DNA of 64,000 nt from the NCBI GenBank assembly GCA_039654915.1, contig CM077595.1, forward strand, positions 48,949,501 to 49,013,500, given 5' to 3'. Below are positions 1-10,529 of this stretch, one piece after another. This DNA is from Aquilaria yunnanensis. Taxonomy: Eukaryota; Streptophyta; Magnoliopsida; Malvales; Thymelaeaceae. Each line of letters begins with the position of its first letter. Positions within the stretch are counted from its first letter, which is position 1. Under the pieces are notes generated by a model. It ran no database searches. It worked only from the letters and a program-made list of their open reading frames with translations, and was not told the origin of the DNA. The position numbers were made by a program, and so were the translations under genes.

Positions 1-137
1 TCCAGGAGTGGAGAAATGCCAAAGCAGGATTTCGGGAGGTCGGGCATCCTTCTTTCCGTGGCAGGTGGTTTCCCTTCCAAGGTTGACGCTTTGTCCGAAC
101 CAGTGGGTTCTGAGGGTGATCGGCACCTTGGCTATCA
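1..137 (-). repeat. Tat-1 3' LTR (first 137 bp in sense)
   Basis: Positions 1-137 match 12599-12731 closely, which is the outer end of the Tat-1 5' LTR. The boundary at 137/138 is set by the sense terminal TGATAGCC and by the purine tract that follows on the minus strand. The rest of this LTR lies left of the window. Confidence 0.9.
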
Positions 138-150
138 CATGCCCCCTCCC
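138..150 (-). other. Polypurine tract of Tat-1
   Basis: On the minus strand this reads GGGAGGGGGCATG and abuts the 3' LTR. The same layout, a G-run followed by GCATG, precedes the 3' LTRs of Tat-A and Tat-B, which supports it as the plus-strand primer for reverse transcription. Confidence 0.85.
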
Positions 151-443
151 GGGAAGCCGAAGTGGGGACTCGACTTTATGCTTTTGGGAAGGCTTCTTTA
201 CCGAACTCGCAGTTGGAGCACTACTCAATGAGTTGCTCCTTTTCAGGCGTTCCTTCATGGCCGAGGTACCTTTCCCTAGTTCTTTCTGCGACCTCAAGGC
301 GCATGCCGCTTTTGCTTTTTCTTTCTTCTACTGCAGGTTCGTGAACCGTCGTATCCTTTGGTCAAACATGTCAGTTATGGATAAGCGTGCCTAGGTTTTC
401 ACGATGTCAGAGGGGCGTGCCCTAGTTCTTCGCGTTGGATGAC

Positions 444-579
444 ACGTGCTAGATGGCGGGATAGTTACGCTGGTCAAACTAATTGCGTCTCTTTGCCTTT
501 GAGGAGTAATAATGAGTCTGTTGCGCTTCCGAGGGATAATAATGACGACATTTCGCTTACCCTATTCGGTCTATATAAG
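444..579 (+). promoter_or_regulatory. Promoter of the Tat-1 antisense gene: G-box and TATA box
   Basis: A CACGTG G-box at 444-449 is followed by TATATAAG at 572-579, about 275 bp before the first ATG of the antisense gene. Tat-A and Tat-B have the same order (CACGTG, then TATAAA, then ATG after about 250 bp) on their antisense strand. Conservation of the arrangement in three copies supports a real promoter. Transcription itself is inferred. The stretch 151-440 holds no gene that I can recognise. Confidence 0.65.
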
Positions 580-852
580 CGCCTTTCACCTCATTTTTTG
601 CCTTACTCTTTGCCTTTTCTCTCATCTGTTCTAGAGCATTCTCTTGTTTTTCTCCCTTTTTTTTTTTGCAGTGGTTTCTGCGGCGGAGCGATTTCCGGCA
701 ATTTTTGTGGCAGCGTTCAGTAATTTCAGCAAGACTTTTGGTGGGTGCTTCCTCCTGTGATTTCTTTTCTCTTCTCTCTTTCGAGGTCACTTTTCCGAGA
801 TCTCTTTGTTTCCTTGCTTTTCCGGAGTCGTCCTTCTTTTCTTTTGTGAAAA

Positions 853-3800
853 ATGTCTGATCTGGCCTCGTTGAATCCGACCCCATTGCTAACTGTCTGA
901 CCTCTCCCCGAGAGCTTTCTTCCTCTCGAATCTCATCCTTGTAGTACCATTACGGAGAAGGTGAGGAAGTGGATGGCTAAGTATTACCTTCCTTCTTATC
1001 TCGTCCCGAGGCTGCCCATCTCGGGCACCTACGGCTTTATGTCAGATTCGCATGAGGTTACCATTTAATGAGCTCAATTGAAAGCCGGTCTTCAGTACCT
1101 TCCTCACCGCGTAATCTGTGAATTTTTCAAATTTCACGGGATCGCCGTGAACCAACTTCCCCCAAATTCTTACTCCTACTTCAATTCTTTTCTCTGCATG
1201 TGTTGGGTGTTTAAGATAAAGCCCCATTTTGTTTTCTTCATGCAGTACTACAAACTCCACCCGGTCCCGAAGGGCGACTTTTATTTCCTTCACCTTTGAC
1301 AACAAGGACAGCTGGTGGGGGTGGCAGAAGAAGTTTTTCTTCCTGCCGGTCCCCAAGCTTTGGCAACATGTGCCCACCAGATGGGCTTCGGGGATCCTGA
1401 AGATGGACGTCGTTGATCCCCGAAAACTCCTGACTTCGGAGCTGGCTGTTGAGTTTGATCGATTTGATAGGCTCATCCGGGCCGTGGCAGACTGGGACCC
1501 CGAGTGATGGGTTTCGGGAGACAAACAGCGCAGCGAAATTTAACCGAAACCCTCTAAGATCCAAGTGAAAAGGGGTAAACCGGGTGTTCGAAAATTTGCA
1601 TACATAATTTTCGGTTGAAATCTCTCACTCAACTGTAGATTCGAATCACAAAACCTGAACAGTTGACGTGTTCAGGCTCTCTATGGTATCCACACGAGGC
1701 TCCCTGGATCACCACGCTTCCACCACGTCCAGGCAGATGCGTTTCTCTTGTGCTCGCAGTGCTAGCTTGCGTCCTCCAAGGAATTGCAAGAGAAGAATGC
1801 GGTTGTCCTTTTGGGAGGCTAGGGCAAGGTGACCTACGAATTTCTCACTAGAAGTTGTATTTATAGTGAGACTTAACTTCCAGGCCTAATAGGTTTTAAA
1901 ACCCTAATCCAATTAGGCTTTAATTTCAGGCTTAATAATGGCTCAACTACTGGGCCCATTATTAATATGAAATTATTGTTAAACCAAAACCCAAATTATT
2001 AGCCCATGCACTCTAATGATCCAAATAGCTCTATGTGTGCGACCCAATAGGCTCTTACCACGTTGGCAATGATCATAAATCACATTTATGATCATAAGCA
2101 ATGAGCGGTGTCTAGCAACACATCATCGCTACCCAAGTGACAAGATTGTCGATGATTCGACTAAACCTTTATGATCATCACCGATATATGTCATTGTCCC
2201 TTTGTCCAAGATATCAAGACTAAGCACGAGACAAGGAATGTGTCACTCTCGTATAGCCCAATCTTTGGTTTCTTGATTACCGAGTAGACTAACTTAAAAT
2301 GATGACATTGATATCGTATATCAACTCATCCGAGCATGGCCATGCATTTTCTAAGTCTCACTCTATCAAGGGGCCCGAAGATATCACTCCCATTACATAG
2401 GAGGGAAAAATCCCATCTTGATCATACAAATCCCTCCGCATGATATGTGACATACCCAATGACGTCTTTCAAGTTCACTCAGTTACGAGCAACAAAGGAA
2501 AGTATCAAAGTATGTGACTCACATGTAGGGAACCTTGATGATCTTAGGTCGAAGAACTACATATACCATGATCACTATGAGAATCACTTATGACACTCAT
2601 ATAACGATCCATGAAGTGTTCTCATGGTGGGTCGGTCCAGTACACAAGTTCTCCAACTTGTACCCATAGGTAGACTACATATCTCATATTAGTCTCCACA
2701 TATGCTAGTCATTATGTATTACTCAACCCGCTCCACAATAATACTAGACTAGGGACGTTTAAGAATATCATTATTCTAGGGTTACAATTATGTTTATTAT
2801 GTTACGCAGAAACAAAACAACAAACATAATTGCTGGATTAATGCCTCAATAAAATATCATGACTCAATGTGGAAAAATACAATCATCTCATGATTGGCTT
2901 TTGGGCACAACACTAACACCGAGGTCCCTCCGTGTTCATTTTACCCTTTTCCCATCAAGTGGGATCTCATGACCGACGAGGTCCTTCGGGAGATGGGAGT
3001 AGTGGATGCAGACAAGAGTGATCCCGGGAAGCCCGTGCCCGTTCTTCCAGGAAAAAAGGCTTGGATAGTCATGCTCCTTCGGGGCGAGATCAAATATGAG
3101 TATTTTGCCGAAAGTAAGTCTCTTTCCTGTTTTTGATACCTTTTTTCCTTTTGGACTTACGCTGATACTTTTTCCTTTTGCAGAGATGGGCGATCAATCT
3201 GCTGATTTTTACAAGTCGCTCTTCCTCGGCTAGGCCGAGATGGGGGAGCAGACGCGCAAGAAGTCACCTGCTAAGAGGAAGAAGTCGATCGGCAGCGGCC
3301 CTTCTAGGGCCAAGAAGGCTAGGGCTGTTACTCCCCCTCCCGAAGTCATTGTGGAGGTGCAGGATCAATCCCCTGCTCTTCCTTCAAGGCCGGCGGACCT
3401 TTTTTCGGACCCTGCCCTTCTTGGGGCAACACTGAGCCCCATTCTTCCCACCGAGTCTTCTTCTGAGCAAAGACCTGCTTAGGAACTTGAAGAGAGCAGA
3501 AGAAGGAAGGGGAAGAACATTCCCGGTGAAGTCTGGGAGGGCGAGTCTGAATATGACGTCACTGAAGTTCTACCAAATTGGTTCCTTAGCCATTCTCCTA
3601 CAAGCCTTAATATTTTTCGTATCTACGATTTTTTGGATGAATGGCTAAGGGATGACGTACTGACAGAACTTCGACGTAAACTTGCAGAGGATATGCCTGC
3701 GGCACCCAGGATGAACGCTCACGCCCGGCGAAGGGCTCTTCGGGACGAGTGGATCCCTCTCAGCAAGGTGCCAAGGGAGCCCTTCTAGACGTTCACAGAG

Positions 3801-4725
3801 CACATGAACTTGTTCTCTGAGGATAGCCAGTTGATGGCTCCTCAAATGGCGATAAGGGTGATGATAGGAGCCAGCTTTCAGTCGCTCATTACCGAATGTC
3901 CCAACGAGGAGATCCTCGCGGCAAGGATGACTGAGCACGCCGCCCAGGTAGTTCTCTCCCCTTTATTTACTTAGAGATTTTCCTTCTAAGTTTCCATCAT
4001 TCTTTTGATACTCATTCGGGGCCTTCTTTTTTGCAGCTTTTGGCATACAGTGGTTATTTTCGCACTTGGGCGTCGAAGCAAACAGCGGCCCATTCTCAAT
4101 CCGAAGATTCTTTGAGCAAAATGAAGGAGGTTTGCGCCAGGCATGTCCTCAAATATGATGAGCTCAAGATTGTGAAAAAGGACGTTGTGAATCTTCGGGC
4201 TGAACTCGCAACGAGCAAGCAGGAACTTCTTCTTGATTTTTCAGCCAAGGTCGAGGACCTCAGCTCAAAGTGTACAGTTCTTTCTTCAGAGAACGAAGCC
4301 CTTCGGATGGCGAACGCTCAAGATGGTGAGAACCTGACGAAGGCGCTCGCTTTGAATGCTGAGCTCGAGGCTAAGGTTGAATCTCTGAAGAAGGGGGCCA
4401 AGAGCAAGAGAAAGAAGAAGCTGGAGGAGAAGATCGCCAAGCTTAAGACCGAACTGGATACTTTTACTGCCGAGAAGGACAAGTCTGGGTGAATGGCGAA
4501 GGTGGCTTTCCAAGACGGCTTCTGCCTAGCGCGCCACCAGGTCCTTGCTCGGTACCTTGAGCTTGACCTTTCCTACCTATCCGCTCTAGACTTTCCCGAG
4601 GGGCCCTAGGAGGTATGGTCAAAGCCAGATTTTCTCAATCTTCCTCCAGCTAAACCGGTGCCTCCGACTGAGCCTAATGACGATAATGATGATGATGAGA
4701 CATCGGATGTCCCGGCTCAGCCATA
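853..4725 (+). pseudogene. Antisense extra gene of Tat-1 (four exons, decayed)
   Basis: Homologous to the open antisense gene of Tat-A. Exon 1 is 853-1504 plus 2919-3113 (split by a copia LTR), exon 2 3184-3576, exon 3 3688-3947, exon 4 4037-4725. Intron 1 is GT-AG (GTAAGT donor at 3114, CAG ending 3183) and intron 3 is GT-AG (donor 3948, CAG ending 4036). The intron 2 donor has decayed to AT, its acceptor CAG ends at 3687. Exon 3 is 260 bp, exactly as in Tat-A and Tat-B. Exon 1 carries the gypsy-type transposon domain (GLQY..VICEF, QLPPNS, FFMQYYKL, WGWQKKFFFL); exon 4 is a Lys/Glu-rich coiled coil followed by the conserved AKVAFQDGFCLARHQVL. Stops occur in every exon, including TAG at 3786-3788, and part of exon 1 near 1290 is lost. 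Non-functional. Confidence 0.8.
1505..2918 (-). mobile_element. Solo LTR of the copia family, in exon 1 of the Tat-1 antisense gene
   Basis: A 1414-bp block closely similar to 10646-12063 and to the 3' LTR of the copia element at 21100-22501. On the plus strand it starts TGATGGGTTTC and ends AACACTAACA. The 5-bp target duplication CCGAG lies at 1500-1504 and 2919-2923. The exon reading frame resumes directly after the second CCGAG. With no internal sequence this is a solo LTR, the usual product of LTR-LTR recombination. Short ORFs within it are not genes. Confidence 0.95.
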
Positions 4726-5051
4726 AACTTCATCTTATTTTCTTGTACTCCTGCTTGCTTGTATATCTTTGCCTTAGAATTTTTTAATGAAGATTCTTCC
4801 TCCAATCTCCATTCGTTCTTCCGAATAGGATTCTTCAAAAGTAATTCTAAGCACGCACTTTTGGCAAATTGCTCGCTCTTACTTCTTCGGCAAGAGTAGT
4901 TTTAGACTTTTTTCAAATCTCCGCCGAGTGTATACTCCATCTAGGAGTTAATTCCAAAAGGAGAGCTATTAAGGAACTATGGCGACAACATTCGGCTTGT
5001 GTCTTTATTGACGACTGCGGGGAAGAGTAACTACAATCTTTCTAAAAAAAG

Positions 5052-6150
5052 TTCTAAGTATAGAATTTCTTTATGGCATCCGAATGCTAGGTATTTTTCA
5101 GTTCTCCCCCTTCGGTGTCACCGAGCTTGTATACTCCCTTTCGGACCTCGTCCAGGACCAACTAAGGTCCTTTCCAATTTGGCCGAAGTACCCCGTGGGA
5201 TGGTTTTTGGGGTTCAAACTTGGCCTTTCAGAGGACGAGGTCTCCTTTCCTTATTTCTTTAGGCCTAGCATGCAAGTTTGCGGCTATGGCCACTCTTTGC
5301 TGAAAGGCCTTTCTTCTGAGCTCGGCCATCTCTCTGTGCTCATCTACCAGGTCGAGCTTGGTTCTCAACCCGAGGTCGTTTCCTCCTTCATCGAACACAT
5401 GTATTCTAATTGATGGCCGCACTACCTCCACAGGGATAATAGCCTCTGTGCCGAAGATGAGCGAAAAAGGTGTTTCGCCCGTTGCCCTTCGGGGCGTTGT
5501 CCGATAGCTCCATAGCACACTAGGAAGTTCTCCAGGCCATTTTCCCTTTCCCTCCCCCAATCTATTTTTCAGACCATCTTTTATGGTCCTGTTAGACACC
5601 TCTACTTGTCCGTTGCTCTGGGGATGAGCTACGGGGGTGAAGTGCATCTTTGTTCCGAGGTTGGTGATGAATTCCTGGAACCCTTTGTCAAGAAACTGGG
5701 AACCATTATCGGCGACTATCACCCTCGATATGCCAAACCTGAATATAATTCCTTTCTAGACAATTTTTTGTATATCATTTGCTGTGATGGTTACTAGGGG
5801 CTCTGCCTCTATCCACTTGGTGAAGTAGTCCACTACGACCACGCATAATTTCACTCCTCCGAGTGCTGTCGGGAGTGGGCCGATGAGGTCAATGACTCAT
5901 ACTGCAAAGGGACAGGGGTAGTCAGTCAAGTTTATTAGTTCCGAGGGCAATCTTTGAACTTTTGAGTGTCTCTAGCAACTGTCACTTTTTTGGACGAACT
6001 GTCTTGCATCTTTTCTTAACGTGGGCCAAAAATACCCTTGGCGAAGTATCACTCCTGCCAAGGTGTCAGTCCCGATGTGGGCATCGCAGATTCCCTCATG
6101 GACTTCCTCGAGAATTGCCCGAGTGTCCTTTTCGCCAATACATATTTGCA
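5052..6150 (-). pseudogene. Tat-1 integrase
   Basis: The minus strand encodes the HHCC zinc-binding part (HEGICDAHIGTD..., GYFWPTLRKDAR), then the catalytic core with IDLIGPLP (first Asp), VADNGSQF (second Asp) and GQVEVSNRT (Glu), then the C-terminal region with SYRTTPRRATGETPFSLIFG. This enzyme inserts the cDNA copy into the host genome. The second Cys pair of the zinc finger and the linker to the core are interrupted by stops (one before 5972), and the C-terminal end has a stop near 5228 and another near 5075. The match to Tat-A and Tat-B integrase is continuous. Confidence 0.9.
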
Positions 6151-7380
6151 ATGGACTTGCATATCCCTGTCGATATAGTTCTTCCCCTATCAAGAAGTAT
6201 CGTCCGGAACATCTTTGCACTTTTTCTGCTTCATGAGGGTCTCGGGGAAGCTCCGAGGTTGTAAGATTCCTCTTTATAGGATTTTCCCATCCTTCCTCCG
6301 AGGTTGTTGTGCTCATTACTATAATGCTAGGGTGACTCAGTATTTCGGTGAAGTTTTTCGACTTCGCCAGACTATCTGCCTCGGTGTTGCTTCGTCGAGG
6401 CACATTTTCAATACGCACTGCGTCGAATTCCCAGATGAGCTTTGACACGAGCTCGTGGTATTTTGCCAAAGTTGGATCTTTTGCATTGTAGTCCCCCGCC
6501 ATCTGTCGGACCACCAGCTGAGAATCACTATGGGCTTTCAGGTTTCTCACACCAATCTTTCTAGCAAGGCGCAACCCTGCTATGAGAGCCTCGTACTTTG
6601 CCACGTTGTTGGTGACACTAAACCTGAATTTCATGGCTTTCATTACTCCCATGCCTTCGGGGCCGTGAATGACTACCCCGGCTCCCTGATGTTCAGAGCC
6701 GGAGGCCCCGTCTACGAACAGAGTCCATTCTGGCTCACTTTTTCCAAGGTCAAACTGATCATTCTTAGTGAAAGGTACTTCGGCAATGAAGTCTGCCAAG
6801 GCTTGGGCTTTTATTTCTTTCCTTGGTTCGTAAGTGATATCATACTCACCGAGCTCTATGCACCACTTGGAAAGCCTTCCCGAATGGTCTACCCTCTTCA
6901 TGACATCCCGAAGGGGTAGATTAGTTTGGACAATGATGGGATGAGCCTGAAAATACGGACGCAGTCTTCTACTTGCTAGTACTAAGGCATAGATAGCTTT
7001 TTGTAGTAAAGGGTACCTAATTTCGGCTCCATGCAGAGATTTGCTCACGTAATAGACTGGCCATTGCACCGCTCCTTCTTTCTTTATGAGGACCAAGCTC
7101 AGTGCCTTTTCTGCAACAGCAAGGTATAGCACAAGGGGTTCTCCCTCTCGAGTCTGCCGAAGAGTGGGTAGTTGGGCCAGATAAACTTTGAGCTCTTCCC
7201 AGGGCTTCTGGCAATCCTCGTTCCAAGGATGATCATTGTTTTCGAGGTTGCCATCATTTTTTTTTGCCTTAGTGAGTACCTTAAAGAATGCTCGGTAGCG
7301 ATCTCCATACCTGGAGATGAACCTGCTATGGAGGTTATTCTGCCCGTAAGCCTTTGAAAATCTCTTGTTCTGACAGGAGT
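6150..7380 (-). pseudogene. Tat-1 dual RNase H region
   Basis: The first, Ty3-type RNase H runs from about 7330 to 6800 (LYLAVAEKALSLVLIK, VYYVSKSLHGAE, RYPLLQKAIYALV). Its usual catalytic Asp motif (DAS) is replaced by LAV, so it looks catalytically dead, as known for Tat elements. A second, archaeal-type RNase H follows at about 6790-6340, with LFVDGASG, KYEALIAGL, AHSDSQLV and NTEADSLAKS supplying the acidic residues. The frame is open from 7132 into the integrase; upstream it is broken near 7130 and 7380. The enzyme degrades template RNA during reverse transcription. Confidence 0.85.
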
Positions 7381-8193
7381 TTAGAATTCAAGCAGAGCTT
7401 TGACTTTTTCTAGGTTGGCATCAATACCCTTTTCTGATACCATAAATCCAAGGAACTTTCCCGAACTTACGCCGAAGACACACTTCTCAGGATTGAGACG
7501 AATTCCGAATGCTCTAAGTTGGTGGAAATTTTCCTCCAAGTCGGCAATGTGGCTGCCGGGCAATCTGCTTTTGACTATCATGTCATCCATGTAGACTTCC
7601 ATGTTTCTCCCTATTTGACTGCTGAAGACCTTGTTCATCAGCCTCTGGTAGGTAGTTCCTGCATTTTTAAGCCCGAAGGGCATTCTGACGTAACAATACG
7701 TACCGACTTCAGTGATGAAGGCGGTTTTTTCCTTGTCCTTGGGGTTCAACCTAACTTGGTGATACCCACTGAAAGCATCTAGGAAGCTCAGGAGTCCATA
7801 TTCAGCGGTCGAGCCCACCAGTTGATCTATCGGCGGGAGAGGATATGAATCTTTAGGACAAGCATCATTTACATTTCAGAAGTCGATGCACATTCGGAGC
7901 TTGTCGCTCCCTTCTTTCGTGGCGATGACTACATTGCTTAGCCATTCGGGGTATTTGACTTCCCTGATTACACCTGCGTCTAATAGGTGTTGGACTTTGG
8001 TTTTAATGAAATTACTTTTGTGCACCGAGAGGCTTCGCTTCTTTTGGCGGAACGGTTTTGCCTCCGGATTTACTTTGAGGCTATGCTGTATTATGCGAGG
8101 GTCTACCCCAGGCAAGTCTTTCGGCGAGTAGGCGAACAGATCTTTATTCATTAGTAGGAAGGATACAAGCTTTTCCTTGTCTCCTTTGGCCAA
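7381..8193 (-). pseudogene. Tat-1 reverse transcriptase
   Basis: The minus strand encodes the RT of a Ty3/gypsy element: PEWLSNVVIATKEG, LRMCIDF, FSGYHQVRLNPKDKEKTAF, RMPFGLKNAGTTYQRLMNKVF and the catalytic motif VYMDDMIVKS (YMDD). The frame is interrupted between 7876 and 7818 (a stop after CIDF near 7876) and ends at 7381 by a stop at the end of the thumb region. The family variant in the other Tat copies is YVDD. Confidence 0.9.
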
Positions 8194-9140
8194 ATTTTTT
8201 CCTATTCGGGTGTTTCGGCCTAGGACAAGCTATATCTCTTCCGTTTCCACTTTCTTGGGATCCTCTGTTCCTTGTTCTTCTGACTCTTGTGCGGGCAGAG
8301 CCTTCATTTTTGTAGTCTGCGTACAATTCGTTGCTGGGGCTTTTCTTGCCTTTACAAACACCTTTCGCACCTCCCCTTGGTCGATGAAGATCTCAGCATC
8401 TCCATCCTTGGTGGCAAAGGTGACAGTTAGGTACTTCACATCCGGGCGAATGTGAAGGTTTCCTTGTGTTTGTCTTCCAAGAATGGTGTTATATGATGAA
8501 GGGACATCGATGAGGATGAACCTTGTCATTTCGGAGGCAAACAGCTCATTTCTATTGTTTACTGAAGTTCCCTTCAGCATCAGAGGAAGATCTACCCATC
8601 CAAGGACGGGAAGTTCGGACGGCCCCACTCCAAAAGTAGGGGAAGTGACGGATTTGAGGTCACTTCTCGAAATCCCCAAGTTTGGTAGCAGGTGTGAGAA
8701 TAGGACATCTGCGTTTGAGCCATCGTCAAGTAGTACTCTCTTGACGTCCCAGCTTCCTATCTTTTCCATAATTAGCAAAGGATCGTCATGGGGAAAAATG
8801 ACGGTGGATCCGTCCTTTCAGGTGAGCCTCTTTGATGGATTCCTGTACTCCATTGCCGAAATCTCTCTGGCTTTTCTTTTTCTTTCCGCCGACGGCAACC
8901 CTGTGGTGATCATTTGTATTACTCCTGCCGGGGACACCTTTTTGGACTTCGGTTTCGACGCCTGTCGGAGTCATACTTCTCGTCCTCTACCTTTCATTCT
9001 TCTTCCCTCCTTCCCTTTGGGGAGGGAATGCGCAGGTAATGCCGAAGTTGTCCCTGCTTTATCAGCATTTCTATGTACTTTCTCAATTGAAAGCAATCTT
9101 CGGTATCATGCCCGTGGTCTCGATGGAATTGGCAAAATTT
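8194..9140 (-). pseudogene. Tat-1 protease and gag-protease linker
   Basis: An open frame at 8230-8778 encodes the aspartic protease: VKRVLLDDGSNADVLFSHLL with the DDGS active-site triad variant, GVGPSELPVLGWVDLPL, and YNTILGRQTQGNLHIRPDVKYLTV. The protease cuts the gag-pol polyprotein. The upstream linker (8786-9140) still shows TPTG..ETEVQKG and the charged arginine-rich stretch but is out of frame. The sequence downstream (8194-8230) links to the RT. Confidence 0.85.
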
Positions 9141-10529
9141 TCACATATTCTTCTTGTTGTCCGAGGTCATGGCCTTCGGACGTTGAATCTGAGTCCCTTT
9201 CTTTTCCATCACCATCAGGATGTTCGTCCTCGTGGTGTTTAGGGGAGTGAAGGGAATTGGCTTCCTCCCCTTAAACTTCCGAGGACGCCCACTCGTTTCA
9301 GCTGGGTAGCGAGTTTGCTGACTTGGTCCCTCGGTGCGGACATGATCAGACCTCGGGCCTCCCATTCTTAATTCTTCGGCGGTCATGTGCTGCTCCGCTC
9401 TTCGGTAGAATTCACCGAGCGTGTCGAGGGGATCTTTGGAGAACTCGTAGAAAAGCTGGGAGTCTCTCCGGAGTCCTCGTGTCATGGCCAAGATACGTAT
9501 TTCCTGCCCGAAGTTTGGGACACTCAGGGCTTCCCTGTTGAACCTTTCGACATAGTCGCATATGGTTTCACCACTTTTCTGGGCTAAATCGAACATTTGG
9601 ACTGGCATTTTCACCATTGGGCAGCTCCCAATGAACTGCTGCGTGAAGGCAGCAGACAATTCTTGGAACTCCGTGATGCCCCCAGGAGCTAGCAAGTTGT
9701 ACCACGCCGTGGCTTGCCCAGCAAGGGTAACCTCAAAGCATTTGCACAAGGTAGCATCATCAACTCCATGCAGCACCATACTACGCTTATACTTGGTCAG
9801 ATGAGCCTGGGGGTCAGTTCGGCCATCGTAGGTTTCTAGCCGAGGTACCTGACAATCACTTGGCATAGGTGCCTCGACCACTGCTCGGGTGAAGGTTGAC
9901 TCATCTCCATTGAAGGTTTTTGACAATATAGCCCAGACAGGTTTCCGAGCTACTTGTTTCTCCACTCTTTCTATCCTCTTTAGAATTTTTTCGATGAGGA
10001 GTGTTGCACTGGGTTCTTCTTCCTGCTGTCTGTAGGCTTCTGGGAATGGAGACTGACATCTTCGCTTTGGGGAATGACTTCAGCGCCTAGGAGATGGCGA
10101 CTTTCCCTCAGGCGTGGAACTCCTTTGGCGGGGGGCCTTGGGCTGCTTTGGCGCCATTTCACCCACAAGTCAGGCCGTGAGGGGTATTTTTTCCGTTGAG
10201 GACTCATCGCGTTGATCCCCACTTCCCGAGCTCCGATGAGTTGATCGGGGGCTCTTCTCACGCCGAGGTGCCGGTGAAGAGGGCCTTCGTCCTGGTGTTG
10301 GCTGTGGCCATCTTTGGTCTAACTGCTGCGTCATTTTGGCCATAACGGAGTACTAAAATTTGTGCAGGAATGCCATAGTAACAGTCTGTGGACGCTCGTC
10401 CTCGGGCGAGGAAGTCCTTTGGCGGTGTCCCTTGTCCTTAGAACGCCGAGTTTCAACGACGGCGACCAGAGGGTGGTTTCCCACAGACGGCGCCAAATGA
10501 TGCCCTTCGGCATCTGCTTCGTGTGTCAT
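9141..10529 (-). pseudogene. Tat-1 gag
   Basis: The frame from 9965 to 9141 holds the retrotransposon gag domain (VPRLETYDGRTDPQAHLTKYKRS, CKCFEVTLAGQATAWYN, FTQQFIGS, ICDYVERFNREALS) and continues toward the zinc knuckle. The N-terminal part, down from an ATG at 10529, begins MTHEADAEGHHLAPSVG and is broken by stops and frameshifts between about 10365 and 9965. The ATG lies inside the 5' LTR and the frame crosses the primer-binding site, as in the other three Tat copies. Gag forms the virus-like particle. Confidence 0.85.
10480..10497 (-). other. Primer-binding site of Tat-1
   Basis: In sense orientation TTTGGCGCCGTCTGTGGG directly follows the LTR end CATCA. It begins TGGCGCC after two T residues, fitting pairing with a tRNA 3' CCA end. 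The identical motif follows the Tat-A 5' LTR. I cannot name the priming tRNA without a comparison. Confidence 0.8.

Noticed and set aside
1663..1851. Short ORFs shared by the three copia LTRs (also at 10803 and 21243)
   Set aside because: They recur because the LTR recurs; length and frame differ by indels and stops, and the sequence is antisense to the LTR.
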